Source: Desertivirga arenae (GTDB taxonomy: Bacteria; Bacteroidota; Bacteroidia; Sphingobacteriales; Sphingobacteriaceae). Taken from it: DNA of 64,000 nt. Below are positions 30,870-40,700 of this stretch, piece by piece; position 1 is the stretch's first letter, and every line of letters begins with the position of its first letter. The notes under the pieces are model-generated. The model did not search any database. It saw only the letters and a program-made list of their open reading frames with translations, and was not told where the DNA came from. A program made the translations under genes and the position numbers. The stretch covers positions 965,332 to 1,029,331 of the forward strand of contig NZ_JAFEWE010000001.1 in NCBI RefSeq assembly GCF_017355785.1, written 5' to 3'.

Positions 30870-32792
30870 CTACTCAACTACTTCAAGCACCAGCTTACTC
30901 CAACCTTTCTCACCTGCATTCTTCAGCTCACGCTTGCGCTCATCCATAACTTTTTTCATTTTGCTGCCATATGCCCAGCAGGTACTTTGCCTGATGGAGA
31001 GTATCTCTGAGAGTTTGTGCGACGAAATTTTACCCTTGGTGGAGTACACAAGGAACAGCATGTAAAAAGCTTTATTAATTGGAATTCTACTGTTCTGGAA
31101 AATGGTATTGGCAATAACTGATTCCTCGTATCGACATTTAGTACAACGCCGGCTATAAGGTAATTGTCCTTCATGGAAATTTGTGTTCCCACATTTACGG
31201 CAACTATAACCTTTGGTCCATTTCAAATCTGAGAGGTACTTAAAACACGTCTCCCGGTCAGGATAAATCTTGGAGAACTCCTCAAAATCTACCTCCTGAG
31301 ACATTACCCTTGCCCTTGTTACTTTTTCTATACTTACTGTAAGCTCCTGATTGTCCTTTTCCAGAAGCAGGTTCATTCTGGATATTTCTTCAGCTTGTTG
31401 CTGTAAAAGCACATTCACAGCTGACAGTTCTTCATTTTTTTGCTCAATGATCTTAGCTTTTTCCACAACCTCCCTGGTGCGCTGGTCTACCAAAGTTGTT
31501 AATTCACTGTTCAGGGTATCCTTCAATTTTTCATTAACCTGCAACTGATAGATCATTCTCTTCTGTGCCTTGTCTTTACGCTTCCTAAGGTGCCGGATGT
31601 TATCACCGATAGCGAAAGACACTAACACCATCTCTACAACAAAGCAAAAGCTGAGACTGTAGTGAGTAACGGGACCATATGGTAACCAGCTTACATTTAA
31701 TAGAACAAGTATTTTGGTGACAAACCCTAAAAGAAGGAAACTGTAACCGACCACAAAGAAGCGGGCAGGCTTATATCCTTTTTTCCAGACCGTGATTCCG
31801 GAATAAAGGGCCACAATTAGCGGTAGTATCTCAACTAATTTATAAGTAAACAGCCTGGTATCAAAAAGACATATTACAAAGAACAAGGTGCGAAGACCTA
31901 TAACAATTAGAACAGTTTTATATAGAACCGGCGATTTACTTTTGAGATATAAGAAATTAAGAGAAAAGAGGAGGCCACAAACACTGCTTAGATACAATGC
32001 TATTCCATAAGAGTAATTATTTAAAATGGGATTGTTCGGCCAGAGGTACTGGAAGGCTATTCCGTCTACACACATTTCATACAATCCTATACTTAGATTA
32101 TACAGAACATAGTACAAATACTGCTTCTGCTTTACAGCAAAAAACATAAGTAAATTGTAGAATCCAAAAACAGCGATCATTCCATAGAAAAGCCCGAAGA
32201 AAAGGTATTCTTCTGTGGCATATTCCGAGAACCATTTGAAGCTGCGGAGCACAACGATAACACTTGCTGCCTGTGTTGACTGCACCCTTATATAGAATAC
32301 CTTTTCTTCAGATGTGGTATTAGAAAGATTGTAAGTAAAGTTTTTATGGGTATACTGCCTGTTCGAAAATTTGTACTTATCGCCGAAGCGCGATATTTTA
32401 AACTTTCCATTACCTATCGGCTCAAAAAGAGTAATATCATCTATGGTCTGGTCAAAGAATTCCAGCAGCCATTGCTGCTCTGACCTGGGAGAGAACTTAA
32501 CCTTTATTCGGTACCAATATGCAGAATTCAGGTTGAATGCTTTAGGCGTATAAACAGCACTGGGTGTGAATCTACTTTCAAACTTTACAACGTCAGCTAT
32601 TTTAAGGAGGGTAGAAGGATCTTCCAGCTGCTCAATCTCTTTGTATGAAAAGATATGTTGAGGAACAGAATCTCTGATCTGAACTGCAGGCTGGGAGAAC
32701 ACTGAAACAGAAACAAGAATCAGCAAAAGAGACAATAAAAGTCTCACAATATTATCTATTGCATTTTTAATAAATACATTACACTCACGCAT
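30870..32792 (-). CDS. 7TM-DISM membrane sensor fused to an IS1595-transposase-type zinc-ribbon/HTH module
   Basis: A 640-residue protein. After a signal peptide (about 1-34) comes a 7TMR-DISMED2-like extracellular jelly roll (about 40-180, NSAYWYRIKV, VFYIRVQST), then seven membrane helices (about 190-400, the 7TM-DISM domain), a coiled coil (about 420-500) and a C-terminal module from about 506. That module has a zinc ribbon (Cys531/Cys534, Cys550/Cys553) and a helix-turn-helix-like stretch (KGKISSHKLSEILSIRQSTCW). It resembles the N-terminal region of IS1595 transposases but lacks the DDE catalytic domain. There is no kinase, cyclase or receiver domain. I infer a membrane-bound sensor that binds DNA directly, probably controlling the SusCD operon 585 bp downstream. 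It is 83% identical over 120 residues to the C-terminus of the 37777-41049 protein. Confidence 0.85.
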   Translation of the reverse strand: MRECNVFIKNAIDNIVRLLLSLLLILVSVSVFSQPAVQIRDSVPQHIFSYKEIEQLEDPSTLLKIADVVKFESRFTPSAVYTPKAFNLNSAYWYRIKVKFSPRSEQQWLLEFFDQTIDDITLFEPIGNGKFKISRFGDKYKFSNRQYTHKNFTYNLSNTTSEEKVFYIRVQSTQAASVIVVLRSFKWFSEYATEEYLFFGLFYGMIAVFGFYNLLMFFAVKQKQYLYYVLYNLSIGLYEMCVDGIAFQYLWPNNPILNNYSYGIALYLSSVCGLLFSLNFLYLKSKSPVLYKTVLIVIGLRTLFFVICLFDTRLFTYKLVEILPLIVALYSGITVWKKGYKPARFFVVGYSFLLLGFVTKILVLLNVSWLPYGPVTHYSLSFCFVVEMVLVSFAIGDNIRHLRKRKDKAQKRMIYQLQVNEKLKDTLNSELTTLVDQRTREVVEKAKIIEQKNEELSAVNVLLQQQAEEISRMNLLLEKDNQELTVSIEKVTRARVMSQEVDFEEFSKIYPDRETCFKYLSDLKWTKGYSCRKCGNTNFHEGQLPYSRRCTKCRYEESVIANTIFQNSRIPINKAFYMLFLVYSTKGKISSHKLSEILSIRQSTCWAYGSKMKKVMDERKRELKNAGEKGWSKLVLEVVE

Positions 32793-32922
32793 CTTTTCGT
32801 TCTATCCCTTGAATGAAATTTGATTAGCTAAACCCTACCTATTGGTTTCAGAATTGATTAATTGGATATTGAGCTAAAGTATCAATTTTTAGCGTACAGA
32901 AGCAAGTAAATTTTGAATACTT

Positions 32923-34107
32923 TTAGTTCCAAATAACTTCTTGCTTTACATTCTTAAATGTATTGCTCTCGATCTTATTGTCAAACGGGGCAATGTTCTG
33001 CTGCAGCGGAGAAGGATACCGGGCTGGGTCAAATCTTCCGGTCAGATCAATATTCTTGCTATCACCTACTAAAATACCCGTTTCACAATCTCTGATCTGA
33101 TTGGTTTTAATGACGCAATTACTGGGAGCGACATAAAAACCAGTTTCCATCTTCCCTTTACCGGCGCCATAAAGTAGTCTGATAGCTATTTTTACTCCTG
33201 ATAGTTGGTTGTTTAAAACTATATGTTCCGTTCCGCTTAGCCGGATTCCGCTGTTTCCGCCCTTTATAATATTACTATCTATCAGACAATTATGACCGCC
33301 ACGCATTACTATTTCACCATCGCAATCTTCCAGATAATTTCTTATATACTTATTATTCGAACTCTTGTTACTGATCACCTCGGCCTCTCCATTACACCTA
33401 ATAAAAGTATTCTCCCGAACTGTTGCATTTGCCTTAATTGTTCCTAACAAAACCGGCTCCTGACCAATCTGGACACATTCTCCCCCATTCAAATTCTTCC
33501 AGCTCACCTTTTGTTTATCACGCCAAAGGTTATTTTGTATAAGGGTATTTTGAGGACAAGTTTCGCGTGTGATCTGAACTTTCAAATCCTGCGCATCTTT
33601 GTTATTTAAAAAACTACAACTATCCACTTCATTGTTCTTTCCATTTCCGGAAATAATGATCAAAGACATATTTTGGACCATTACCCTGTTGTTTTCGAAA
33701 ATGCAGGAACTTATTCGCGAATTCTCAGAGTCATCAAGTTGGATTAAAAGGCCGTTCTTTCCTTCTGATTTAAAAAGAGTACAATTCTTAAAGTTGATAT
33801 CCCGAATAACTGTGTACTTTGTGCGAAGATGAAATATAGGGGCAGAGAATTCCCCGGCAAAAACTACCTCTCCCCTCCTTTCAGCACGAATAACAATAGG
33901 CCTCTTAGCACTACCGTTAAGATTTACCTTAGTAGCCCAGCCATGGTACTCTCCATTTTTTATTGTAATGACATCTCCCGGCTTTGCCTTAGCTGCCGCG
34001 GCCTCAAACTCTTGCTGCGAGGCTACCTTGTACTCTTTGGCATTTAAGCTACCAAAATAAAATACTGCAAACAATAGTATCAGCTGATACTTAAATCTTC
34101 TTTCCAT
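32923..34107 (-). CDS. PL6 polysaccharide lyase (chondroitinase B / alginate lyase family)
   Basis: A 394-residue secreted protein (signal to about residue 23, GSLNAKEY) forming a right-handed beta-helix. PL6 hallmarks are clear: NGGECVQIGQ, then VISNKSSNN with the Lys base (Lys248) and IVMRGGHN with the Arg acid (Arg269). These are 21 residues apart, exactly as Lys250 and Arg271 in chondroitinase B. It is a single-domain, short member; many PL6 enzymes carry a second helix domain. Substrates in the family are alginate (MG or poly-M blocks) and dermatan sulfate; other uronates are possible. It starts 6 bp after the outer-membrane-barrel gene and is the last gene in its operon. Confidence 0.9.
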   Translation of the reverse strand: MERRFKYQLILLFAVFYFGSLNAKEYKVASQQEFEAAAAKAKPGDVITIKNGEYHGWATKVNLNGSAKRPIVIRAERRGEVVFAGEFSAPIFHLRTKYTVIRDINFKNCTLFKSEGKNGLLIQLDDSENSRISSCIFENNRVMVQNMSLIIISGNGKNNEVDSCSFLNNKDAQDLKVQITRETCPQNTLIQNNLWRDKQKVSWKNLNGGECVQIGQEPVLLGTIKANATVRENTFIRCNGEAEVISNKSSNNKYIRNYLEDCDGEIVMRGGHNCLIDSNIIKGGNSGIRLSGTEHIVLNNQLSGVKIAIRLLYGAGKGKMETGFYVAPSNCVIKTNQIRDCETGILVGDSKNIDLTGRFDPARYPSPLQQNIAPFDNKIESNTFKNVKQEVIWN

Positions 34108-34113
34108 TTATGT

Positions 34114-34998
34114 TTAAAAATTGTAATTCACCCCAGTTTTTACAATGATGCCACCTTGTTTTACTTCGTTTAATTGCGTTATGCTCGTTTTTCCATTCGC
34201 CAGGAACAGCTGATCCGTTCCCCTGCCTGTTTGGGTAAACCAGGCTGCAGCACCAAAAGATAAAATAGTTTTGCTGCCTAACCTGGTCTTTAATGATGGT
34301 TCACAGTTAAGTCCGAAGCCCTTAGCCTTGTGTTTGAAACTAACCGGGTGTTCAAATTCTTCAATTAGATTCCAATTAGCCTTTGCCTTGTAGTGCAATT
34401 GATTATACGCTATACTTAGATCAAAAGAATAAACTTTACTTAACCGTTTCACAACCTTGGTCTTGAAATACCATCCTGTAAAGTTTGGAGCATAAGAGCT
34501 ATTAAGGTTAGAACCAGGATCTGAAAGAAATAACCTGGAAGTTCTCTTCATGGGCCCAGCCGATATTCTTACCTGAGTTTTGGCTGTACTACCACAGGAA
34601 TACCCAAGGCCGAGCGATGTGATGGAAGAAAATCCTTTCTTTGTTGGAAGGACTGTATAAAATACTCTTTCATCCCTGTCATCCTTACTAAAATCAGAAT
34701 CGCTGACCTTGCCATTATAGATCCTCCCATAATAACACCCTCCCTCTGCAAAGAACTGTCTCAAACCAATGTGTACTCCAAATTCAACCAATGGCCCCTC
34801 TTGCCTGGTCCATTTTAACTCAGAGAGAATATTAGGATTTTTCCCTTCAGCGGTTCCCGCTATGGACCAATTAAGACTTTCAAAAAAAAAGCCAGTTCCG
34901 ATGTAAATAACGGGCCGTAAAACGCTAATGTCCCTTTGCTGAGCAGCTAAAGGGACGATGTTAAAGGCCACTAAAACAAGGATTATTAATAGTTTCAT
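34114..34998 (-). CDS. Predicted outer-membrane beta-barrel of unknown function
   Basis: I do not recognise the family with confidence. The ATG at 34998 begins a good signal peptide (LLIILVLVAFNIVPLAAQ); an earlier ATG at 35028 falls inside a hairpin and is unlikely. The protein of about 294 residues has alternating hydrophobic/polar strands, many aromatic residues and a C-terminal Phe (VNYNF), all usual for outer-membrane barrels. The segment GRIYNGKVSDSDFSKDDRDE is faintly like omptin-type barrel proteins. It lies between the PL14-like lipoprotein and PL6 genes, 6 bp before the latter, so it probably takes part in lyase-product uptake, anchoring or surface display. It is not a SusC-type porin. 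Confidence 0.7.
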   Translation of the reverse strand: MKLLIILVLVAFNIVPLAAQQRDISVLRPVIYIGTGFFFESLNWSIAGTAEGKNPNILSELKWTRQEGPLVEFGVHIGLRQFFAEGGCYYGRIYNGKVSDSDFSKDDRDERVFYTVLPTKKGFSSITSLGLGYSCGSTAKTQVRISAGPMKRTSRLFLSDPGSNLNSSYAPNFTGWYFKTKVVKRLSKVYSFDLSIAYNQLHYKAKANWNLIEEFEHPVSFKHKAKGFGLNCEPSLKTRLGSKTILSFGAAAWFTQTGRGTDQLFLANGKTSITQLNEVKQGGIIVKTGVNYNF

Positions 34999-35009
34999 AC
35001 AGTAATGAA

Positions 35010-35037
35010 GGGGGTATCCCTCAACCAAGATACCCCC
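35010..35037 (-). terminator. Strong hairpin between the PL14-like and barrel genes
   Basis: GGGGGTATC and GATACCCCC form a perfect 9-bp GC-rich stem with a 10-nt loop. There is no long T run on either strand, so it may stabilise the upstream mRNA end or attenuate rather than fully terminate. It lies in the 48-bp gap between the stop of the lipoprotein lyase gene and the barrel gene ATG. Confidence 0.5.
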
Positions 35038-35046
35038 TGTATAGTA

Positions 35047-35913
35047 TTAACTTGCTATTCTCGTCCAACTTAAATCGTTGTAGTAAATAAGGCCATCAGA
35101 AGTTGATTGCCAATAAGTATCACTACCTCCGCGGAAGGTATGGAATGTTATTTCCTTAATTTTTCTATAGGTATCATTCGTTGTCCATCTGAGGGAAGTA
35201 CTTAAAAGGGTAACTCCGTCTATCTGGTAAAGAACACTACCATCAGCATTACTTCCATTGTTGCTTTTTACCCTTATCCTTACAGTGTACCATTGGTCTT
35301 TATTTAACCTTACACTTTGCTTGCCAAAGTTATTACCGCAGCTTTCTGGCATATCTTTATAATAAACGTAAGGTCTGAAATAAGGATTATCACTACCGCT
35401 GTTATCCTTTTGATTAGTTGGGTTATACCACATGAGACGAGCTGTACCACCTGTTCCATCCCAGGCAGGATTACAGCCGGTGAACCCATTTCCAATTGCA
35501 AATCCGAAACCTACTTTACCCCCGCGGCTCCACTGAAAATTAGGTCCGAAACGAACTTTAAAAGTAAGTTCATATTCCGAACCATCCGATACATCAATAT
35601 TAACAATATTACCATTGGAAAGCGTATTAGCCGGGATTCGAATGCGAGCCTGGTTACTGTAAATCGAAGCATTTGCCTCTTTCCACGTGCCCGAGATATT
35701 TCCAAAGTCTCCGTTCGCCTGGGATAAGGTGTACGTTCCGTCTGCACGATCGAAACTGACTGACCGGCTGCTGTAAATGGCTCTGGGGCTAGTATCTTCA
35801 TCAATTATCTGCGTATCTGCAGTAACATTTTTCTTGCATGAACTTGCTAATGCAAGAAGTGAAAGCATCATACCTGACGCTAGGATTCTTTTAGAATTCG
35901 AAGTGATGTTCAT
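35047..35913 (-). CDS. PL14/PL20-like polysaccharide lyase lipoprotein
   Basis: A 288-residue lipoprotein (signal LSLLALASSCKKN, lipid Cys26). The rest is one beta-jelly-roll domain with the pattern seen in PL14 and PL20 lyases: FQWSRGGKVGFGF, a GC-rich loop (TGCNPAWDGTGGTARLMWY), a YVYYKDMPESCG strand, then QWYTVRIRVKSNN and ITFHTFRGGSDTYWQ. PL20 covers beta-1,4-glucuronan lyases; PL14 includes alginate and glucuronan lyases. The family choice between them is an inference. The lipoprotein form suggests surface attachment as an endo-acting enzyme. It follows the serine-hydrolase homologue by 40 bp in the same operon. Confidence 0.78.
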   Translation of the reverse strand: MNITSNSKRILASGMMLSLLALASSCKKNVTADTQIIDEDTSPRAIYSSRSVSFDRADGTYTLSQANGDFGNISGTWKEANASIYSNQARIRIPANTLSNGNIVNIDVSDGSEYELTFKVRFGPNFQWSRGGKVGFGFAIGNGFTGCNPAWDGTGGTARLMWYNPTNQKDNSGSDNPYFRPYVYYKDMPESCGNNFGKQSVRLNKDQWYTVRIRVKSNNGSNADGSVLYQIDGVTLLSTSLRWTTNDTYRKIKEITFHTFRGGSDTYWQSTSDGLIYYNDLSWTRIAS

Positions 35914-35953
35914 AAGTTTAATTTATAAGTTTACATTGGTTGAGTTCTGGATT

Positions 35954-37504
35954 CTAGCCCTGCTTTTTCTCTTCGAGAACCAAAATATTCTCCTCGATAT
36001 AGGCGGCTTGCTCCTGATTAAGACCCTTACTCCCGGCGAGTGATTTTGCTTTCGCAAAAACCTTTTTGCATTCAGTAAGATCTTTATTTTGCAGATAGGC
36101 TTCTGCCAGGTATAGATGGGCTGGCACAGATTCGGGAAATTTTTTTGTACAGTATTCTAATACACGGATGGCCTTATGACGATCTCTGATTTTGTATAAC
36201 AAACTCATTCCAAATTGCGCTAAGGCATCAGCACTACAATCGTATTTTTTAGCAGATCCCTCGCTTAACTGCTCGTACTCCTTCAAAACCGCTTCCAGAT
36301 CATTGCTTTGTATAAGCTTTTTACCCAATGGAATACTTATAGGTACTTTAGGGTAGACCAGGGGTTTACCCTCGAGCCATTCTGCTAATTGTTGAGATAT
36401 CGACGACACGTTCAGATAACCCGATATATTACTAAATACTGCAACACCAATCTTTCTTCCCGGAAGTAATACCAGTTCTGAATTAAAACCACCATAATAG
36501 CTGCTTTTTGTTAACACAATCTCCCCCCCCCTGCTTAATACGTCAAAACCTAAAGCCACTCCCTTATTCCCGGCCGATGAAAACTGAATTCTAATTAACT
36601 CTTTTTGAGATTCCTTTCTCAAAACTTCAATCTCCTGATACCTGCCTTCATTTAAAATCAATCGCATCCATTTTACCATATCGCTGGTGCTGGTATGAAA
36701 ACCATTACTGCCCGCATTCTCTCGATTATAGGGATATAGTGTATCCTGTTTGAATTTATACAGAAGCCAATTATCGATCTTGAATGGTTTAGCTTCGTTG
36801 CCTTTGGGCTGAAGAAAAGTTGATGCAGGCATTGCCGCAGGTATGAATATTTCCTTTTCTATAAAATTTTCAAAGGGATGGCCGGTGATTTTATTGATAA
36901 CATCCGCAAGAATGTCATAATTGTAAGGAGATCTGGAAATTCTGCTGCCAGGGTTAAACTTAGGTAGCTGAGAAGCGATACTCCGAGTGGTTACCTGAGG
37001 AGCGTTGGGACTATAATTTGGCGAATCCCAGATCATCTCGTACTTAGGAATTCCGGAAGTGTGTGTAAGCAAGTTTCGGATAGTAACTTTCTTATAAGTA
37101 TTTCCGCCCATCTTAAAGTAAGGCAAATGGTCTATTACGGGGTCATCAAGGTTCAATTTGTCCTGTTCCTGCAGTTTCAGTATTGCTGTTGCAATTAATG
37201 GTTCAGATAAACTACCTGTAAATATTGGTGTGGTTACAGTAAAAGGTTGCTCCTCCTTATTACGAACTCCTGCTGTTGTATAGAATACTGAATCCCCTGA
37301 AACTAAGGCAACTCCTATAGCAGGTATCGGCAAGTCTTCCTGTAACTTGTTTATCAAGGCAGCTAGCTGTTGCTCTCTTGCATTTGAAAATGAAACCGTA
37401 GGTTTCCCTTGCTGCTTGGAACCACTGAGAACCTTCACTAGAACCAAAAACAATAGTGTAGATAATAGAAGGCCTATTGCCACGCGTTTTACTTCAATGG
37501 TCAT
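35954..37504 (-). CDS. Catalytically degenerate serine hydrolase (class C beta-lactamase fold) with TPR-like tail
   Basis: A 516-residue protein with one N-terminal membrane segment (about 8-26). Residues about 45-400 follow the class C beta-lactamase/D-Ala-D-Ala peptidase pattern (LNLDDPVIDHLPYF, TIRNLLTHTSGIP). The catalytic motifs are altered: the SxxK position reads SLSE (Ser98...Glu101), the YxN position reads RSP (191-193), and the late HxG/KTG position reads KSS. The C-terminal about 100 residues look like TPR or Sel1-type helices (HKAIRVLEYCTKKFPESVPAHLYLAEAYL). It is therefore probably a binding or scaffold protein, not an enzyme. It leads the operon with the PL14-like, barrel and PL6 genes and lies just downstream of the propeller regulator. 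Confidence 0.82.
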   Translation of the reverse strand: MTIEVKRVAIGLLLSTLLFLVLVKVLSGSKQQGKPTVSFSNAREQQLAALINKLQEDLPIPAIGVALVSGDSVFYTTAGVRNKEEQPFTVTTPIFTGSLSEPLIATAILKLQEQDKLNLDDPVIDHLPYFKMGGNTYKKVTIRNLLTHTSGIPKYEMIWDSPNYSPNAPQVTTRSIASQLPKFNPGSRISRSPYNYDILADVINKITGHPFENFIEKEIFIPAAMPASTFLQPKGNEAKPFKIDNWLLYKFKQDTLYPYNRENAGSNGFHTSTSDMVKWMRLILNEGRYQEIEVLRKESQKELIRIQFSSAGNKGVALGFDVLSRGGEIVLTKSSYYGGFNSELVLLPGRKIGVAVFSNISGYLNVSSISQQLAEWLEGKPLVYPKVPISIPLGKKLIQSNDLEAVLKEYEQLSEGSAKKYDCSADALAQFGMSLLYKIRDRHKAIRVLEYCTKKFPESVPAHLYLAEAYLQNKDLTECKKVFAKAKSLAGSKGLNQEQAAYIEENILVLEEKKQG

Positions 37505-37634
37505 ATTCTTGTTGGTTGTTTATTTGCCTCATGGGGCTGGTTTATAATTGGTGAAGGACTAATTTCCTTCGGCAGAACAACACAAATAACTAAGGTTTAA
37601 ATGAAAAAAGCAATAGGAAAACAGCAATATTTAA

Positions 37635-37676
37635 CTGTATATCAGTAACTTACAAAAAAATCAATACGTTTTAGTA
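37635..37676 (-). promoter_or_regulatory. Proposed PUL operator, site e (PL14/PL6 operon)
   Basis: The minus strand reads TACTAAAACGTATTG, ATTTTTTTGTAAGTTA, CTGATATACAG. It aligns with site c without gaps (shared AAARCGTATYR, TTTGTAAGT and terminal CAG). It lies about 130-170 bp upstream of the serine-hydrolase homologue. A second core, TGATACGCTAAA, is at 37739-37750. Confidence 0.45.
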
Positions 37677-37776
37677 GTCCCGGCGGTTTTTTATATCCTG
37701 TTGAAAATGAATGCCTAACCAAAGAATAAAAAAAAATGTTGATACGCTAAATTCCACAAAACTTTTCTTCATTTTT

Positions 37777-40700
37777 TTATTCTTCATCCATTTCCCCCTG
37801 AACTGTTCGTCCGCTTTTTTGGTTCTCTTCATGATCCAGGATAAGCAAAGTCCAACCTTTGTCGGGATCTTTTTTCAGCTCCCTTTTTCGTTCATCAAGT
37901 ACCTTTTTCATTCTGCTGCTATAAGACCAACAGGTGCTCTGTCTGATAGATAATATTTCAGACAGTTTATGAGAGGAAATCTTCCCTTTAGAGGAATAGA
38001 CTAAAAACAGCATATAAAAAGCCTTATTAATAGCGATACGACTGTTTTGAAAAATAGTGTAGGCAATTACTGACTCTTCATACCTACATTTTGTACACCT
38101 TCTACTATAAGGTAGATGGCCTGAAAAATAATGATCATTGTTGCAGCGCCGGCACTTAAAGCCCTTGTCCCATTTTAAATCCGAAAGATATTTGAAACAG
38201 GTTTCTTTATCTGGATAGATCTTTGAAAACTCTTCAAAATCTACATCCTGCGACATAACTCTTGCTCTGGTAACCTTTTCAATATTAACTGACAGCTCTT
38301 GATTGTCTCGTTCCAGCAAGATGTTCATTCTTGTTATTTCGTCGGCTTGTTCCTTCAGTAAATTATTAGCTTGGGAAAGTTCTTCATTTTGTCTGATAAT
38401 TATCTCTGCCTTTTCAACCACTTCTGATGTTCGTACCTCAACAAGTCGTTCTAAAACAACTTTTTGTTTCTTAATTGAGTTGATCCGATAGTGATAGAAT
38501 AAAAAGGCGACAAGGAATATTGCAAATAGGATAAGTACTCTGAACCACCAGGTCATCCAAAACGGCGGTGTCACTGTTATTATTAACTGCATACCCTCCT
38601 CATTCCAAACACCATCATTGTTAGTAGCTTTGACGATCAAAGTATAGGTTCCGGGGTTTAGATTGGTGTAACTGGCCGAGGGAGTAGTAACGAAGTTCCA
38701 CTGTTTCTCAAAACCTTCAAGGCGGAAAGCGAATTTATTTTTTGCAGATTTAATAAAATTGAGAATAGCAAAATCAATGGAGAAACTATTCTGATCGTAG
38801 TCAAATCTTAATTCCCTGGTAAGACTGATGTCTTGACCCAATAAACCTGTGCTGTCGTTAACACCGACCCTGCGGTTAAATAACGAAAGGCCCGTAAAAA
38901 CTACTTTAGGTGTTTTTGTATTTTTTCTAATGCTATCGGGATAGAAGTTTACTAACCCGTTGTTACTTCCAAAGTAAAATCTTCCATTGCTGGCTTTAAA
39001 TGCTGAATTATAACTGAAAACATTTCCAGGGAGACCATCATACGTGTTGTAATTGATAAATTCTTTTCGTTTTGAATCAAAACGAGAGAGTCCGTTATCC
39101 GTACTCAACCAAAGTATACCATTCTTACTTTCAAGAATACCTAGTACATTGTTAGTGGGAAGTCCGTCTTTAACTGTAAAGACTTTCAGCCTTCTTGATC
39201 CCGGCCTATAGTTATATAGCCCTCCAAAATATGAACCCAGCCAAATACTCCCATAACGATCTTCCCTGAACGAGTTGACGATGTTTGAAGCAGGACGATG
39301 GGCTCTATCTATAAAAGAGAAAAAATTAACAAAGTTTGCCCTGCCGTGGAACAAAACATAGGTACCATTACTTGCACCTACCCAAACGTTCCTTCTGGAA
39401 TCCTCGTAAATCCAATTGATATATTTGCAAGTTACCGGTAATCCAAATGCCGAAGGAAGTAAGGTAAAAGTTTTGTCCTTTTTATTAAAGAAACACAATC
39501 CTTGATCCTCCGTGCCTACCCAAAACCTTCGCTCAGAATCCTCAAGTAAACACGTAGCGTCGTCTGAAGGAATAGATCGCTTATTTTGATCATTATGCAA
39601 ATGGTGTACAAAACGGTTCTTTTTCTTATCAAAGTAATTCAATCCACCCTGATGATTTGCCAGCCATATCTCATTGTCCCTGTCCTTATATATCCATTTA
39701 ATTAGATTTGAACTTATCCCCTCTTCCCCTCCTGAATCCTTATAGGTAGTAAATTTCCCGGTTTTGACATCTAAATAATTAACGCCTGCAGCTTCTGTAC
39801 CAATCCATAGATTTCCAGAAGAGTCTGCACTAATTGAACTAATAACATTACTGCTAAGGCCATTGATTGCCTTGCCTGACTTTATAGTGTTAAAAGGGGT
39901 ATCATAGAAATGAGTTACGTTTACTCCACCATAATAAGTACCGAGCCAGATAGAGCCACTTGAATCTTCGTAGATATCATATATTGAGTTCTGGTTTAGG
40001 GAATGAGGATCCTGGGGATTATTCTGGTATGAAATGGCTTGTTTTCTCTGGGGATCAAAAATAGAAAGGCCATTCTGAGTAGCTAGCCATAACTTGCCGT
40101 TCTGATGTACAAAGATTTTGCGGATGTAGTTGTTCACAATAGAACTAGGATCTGAGGGATCATGTGAAAAGCTGGTAAAAGAAGAAGTTGTGTTATTAAA
40201 TAAAAACAAGCCTTTTTTCAAAGTTCCCACCCAGAGACAATGTTGCTTATCTTCGTTTATGGCTGTTATGTAATTATCTGTTAGGCCTGCTGCCCCCTTT
40301 TCAAAATGCCTAATTCTTGCGATTACATTTCCCTTAAGCTCGATTCCGAGTAATCCGCGCTGGGTACCTATCCAAATAATCTTCCTATGATCCTGAAAGA
40401 TTACATTTACCTTAAATGGTTTGAAAGTAAAGGCTCTTCCCTGGTAAATAAACCTGTTTTGAAAAACTTCCCTTTTTCTGTCGGTTAATATTGCCAATCC
40501 TTCATTAGTGCCAATCCAAACATTACTTCTATCATCCTCGAAAAGACAGTTTATATAATTAGCATCAGAAGTATTACCATTAAACCTATTGAAGGTTGTA
40601 AAGGAATCTGCCAATGCTTTGTACAAGTTTAATCCAGCCCTTGTGCCAACCCATAGGCTTCCTTTTGAGTCTTTAAGCAGGGCCTGTACATATTCATTAG

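Noticed and set aside
30870..32792. IS1595-family insertion sequence
   Set aside because: Only the zinc-ribbon/HTH part is present, fused in frame to a receptor; no DDE domain, terminal inverted repeats or target duplication are seen around either copy.
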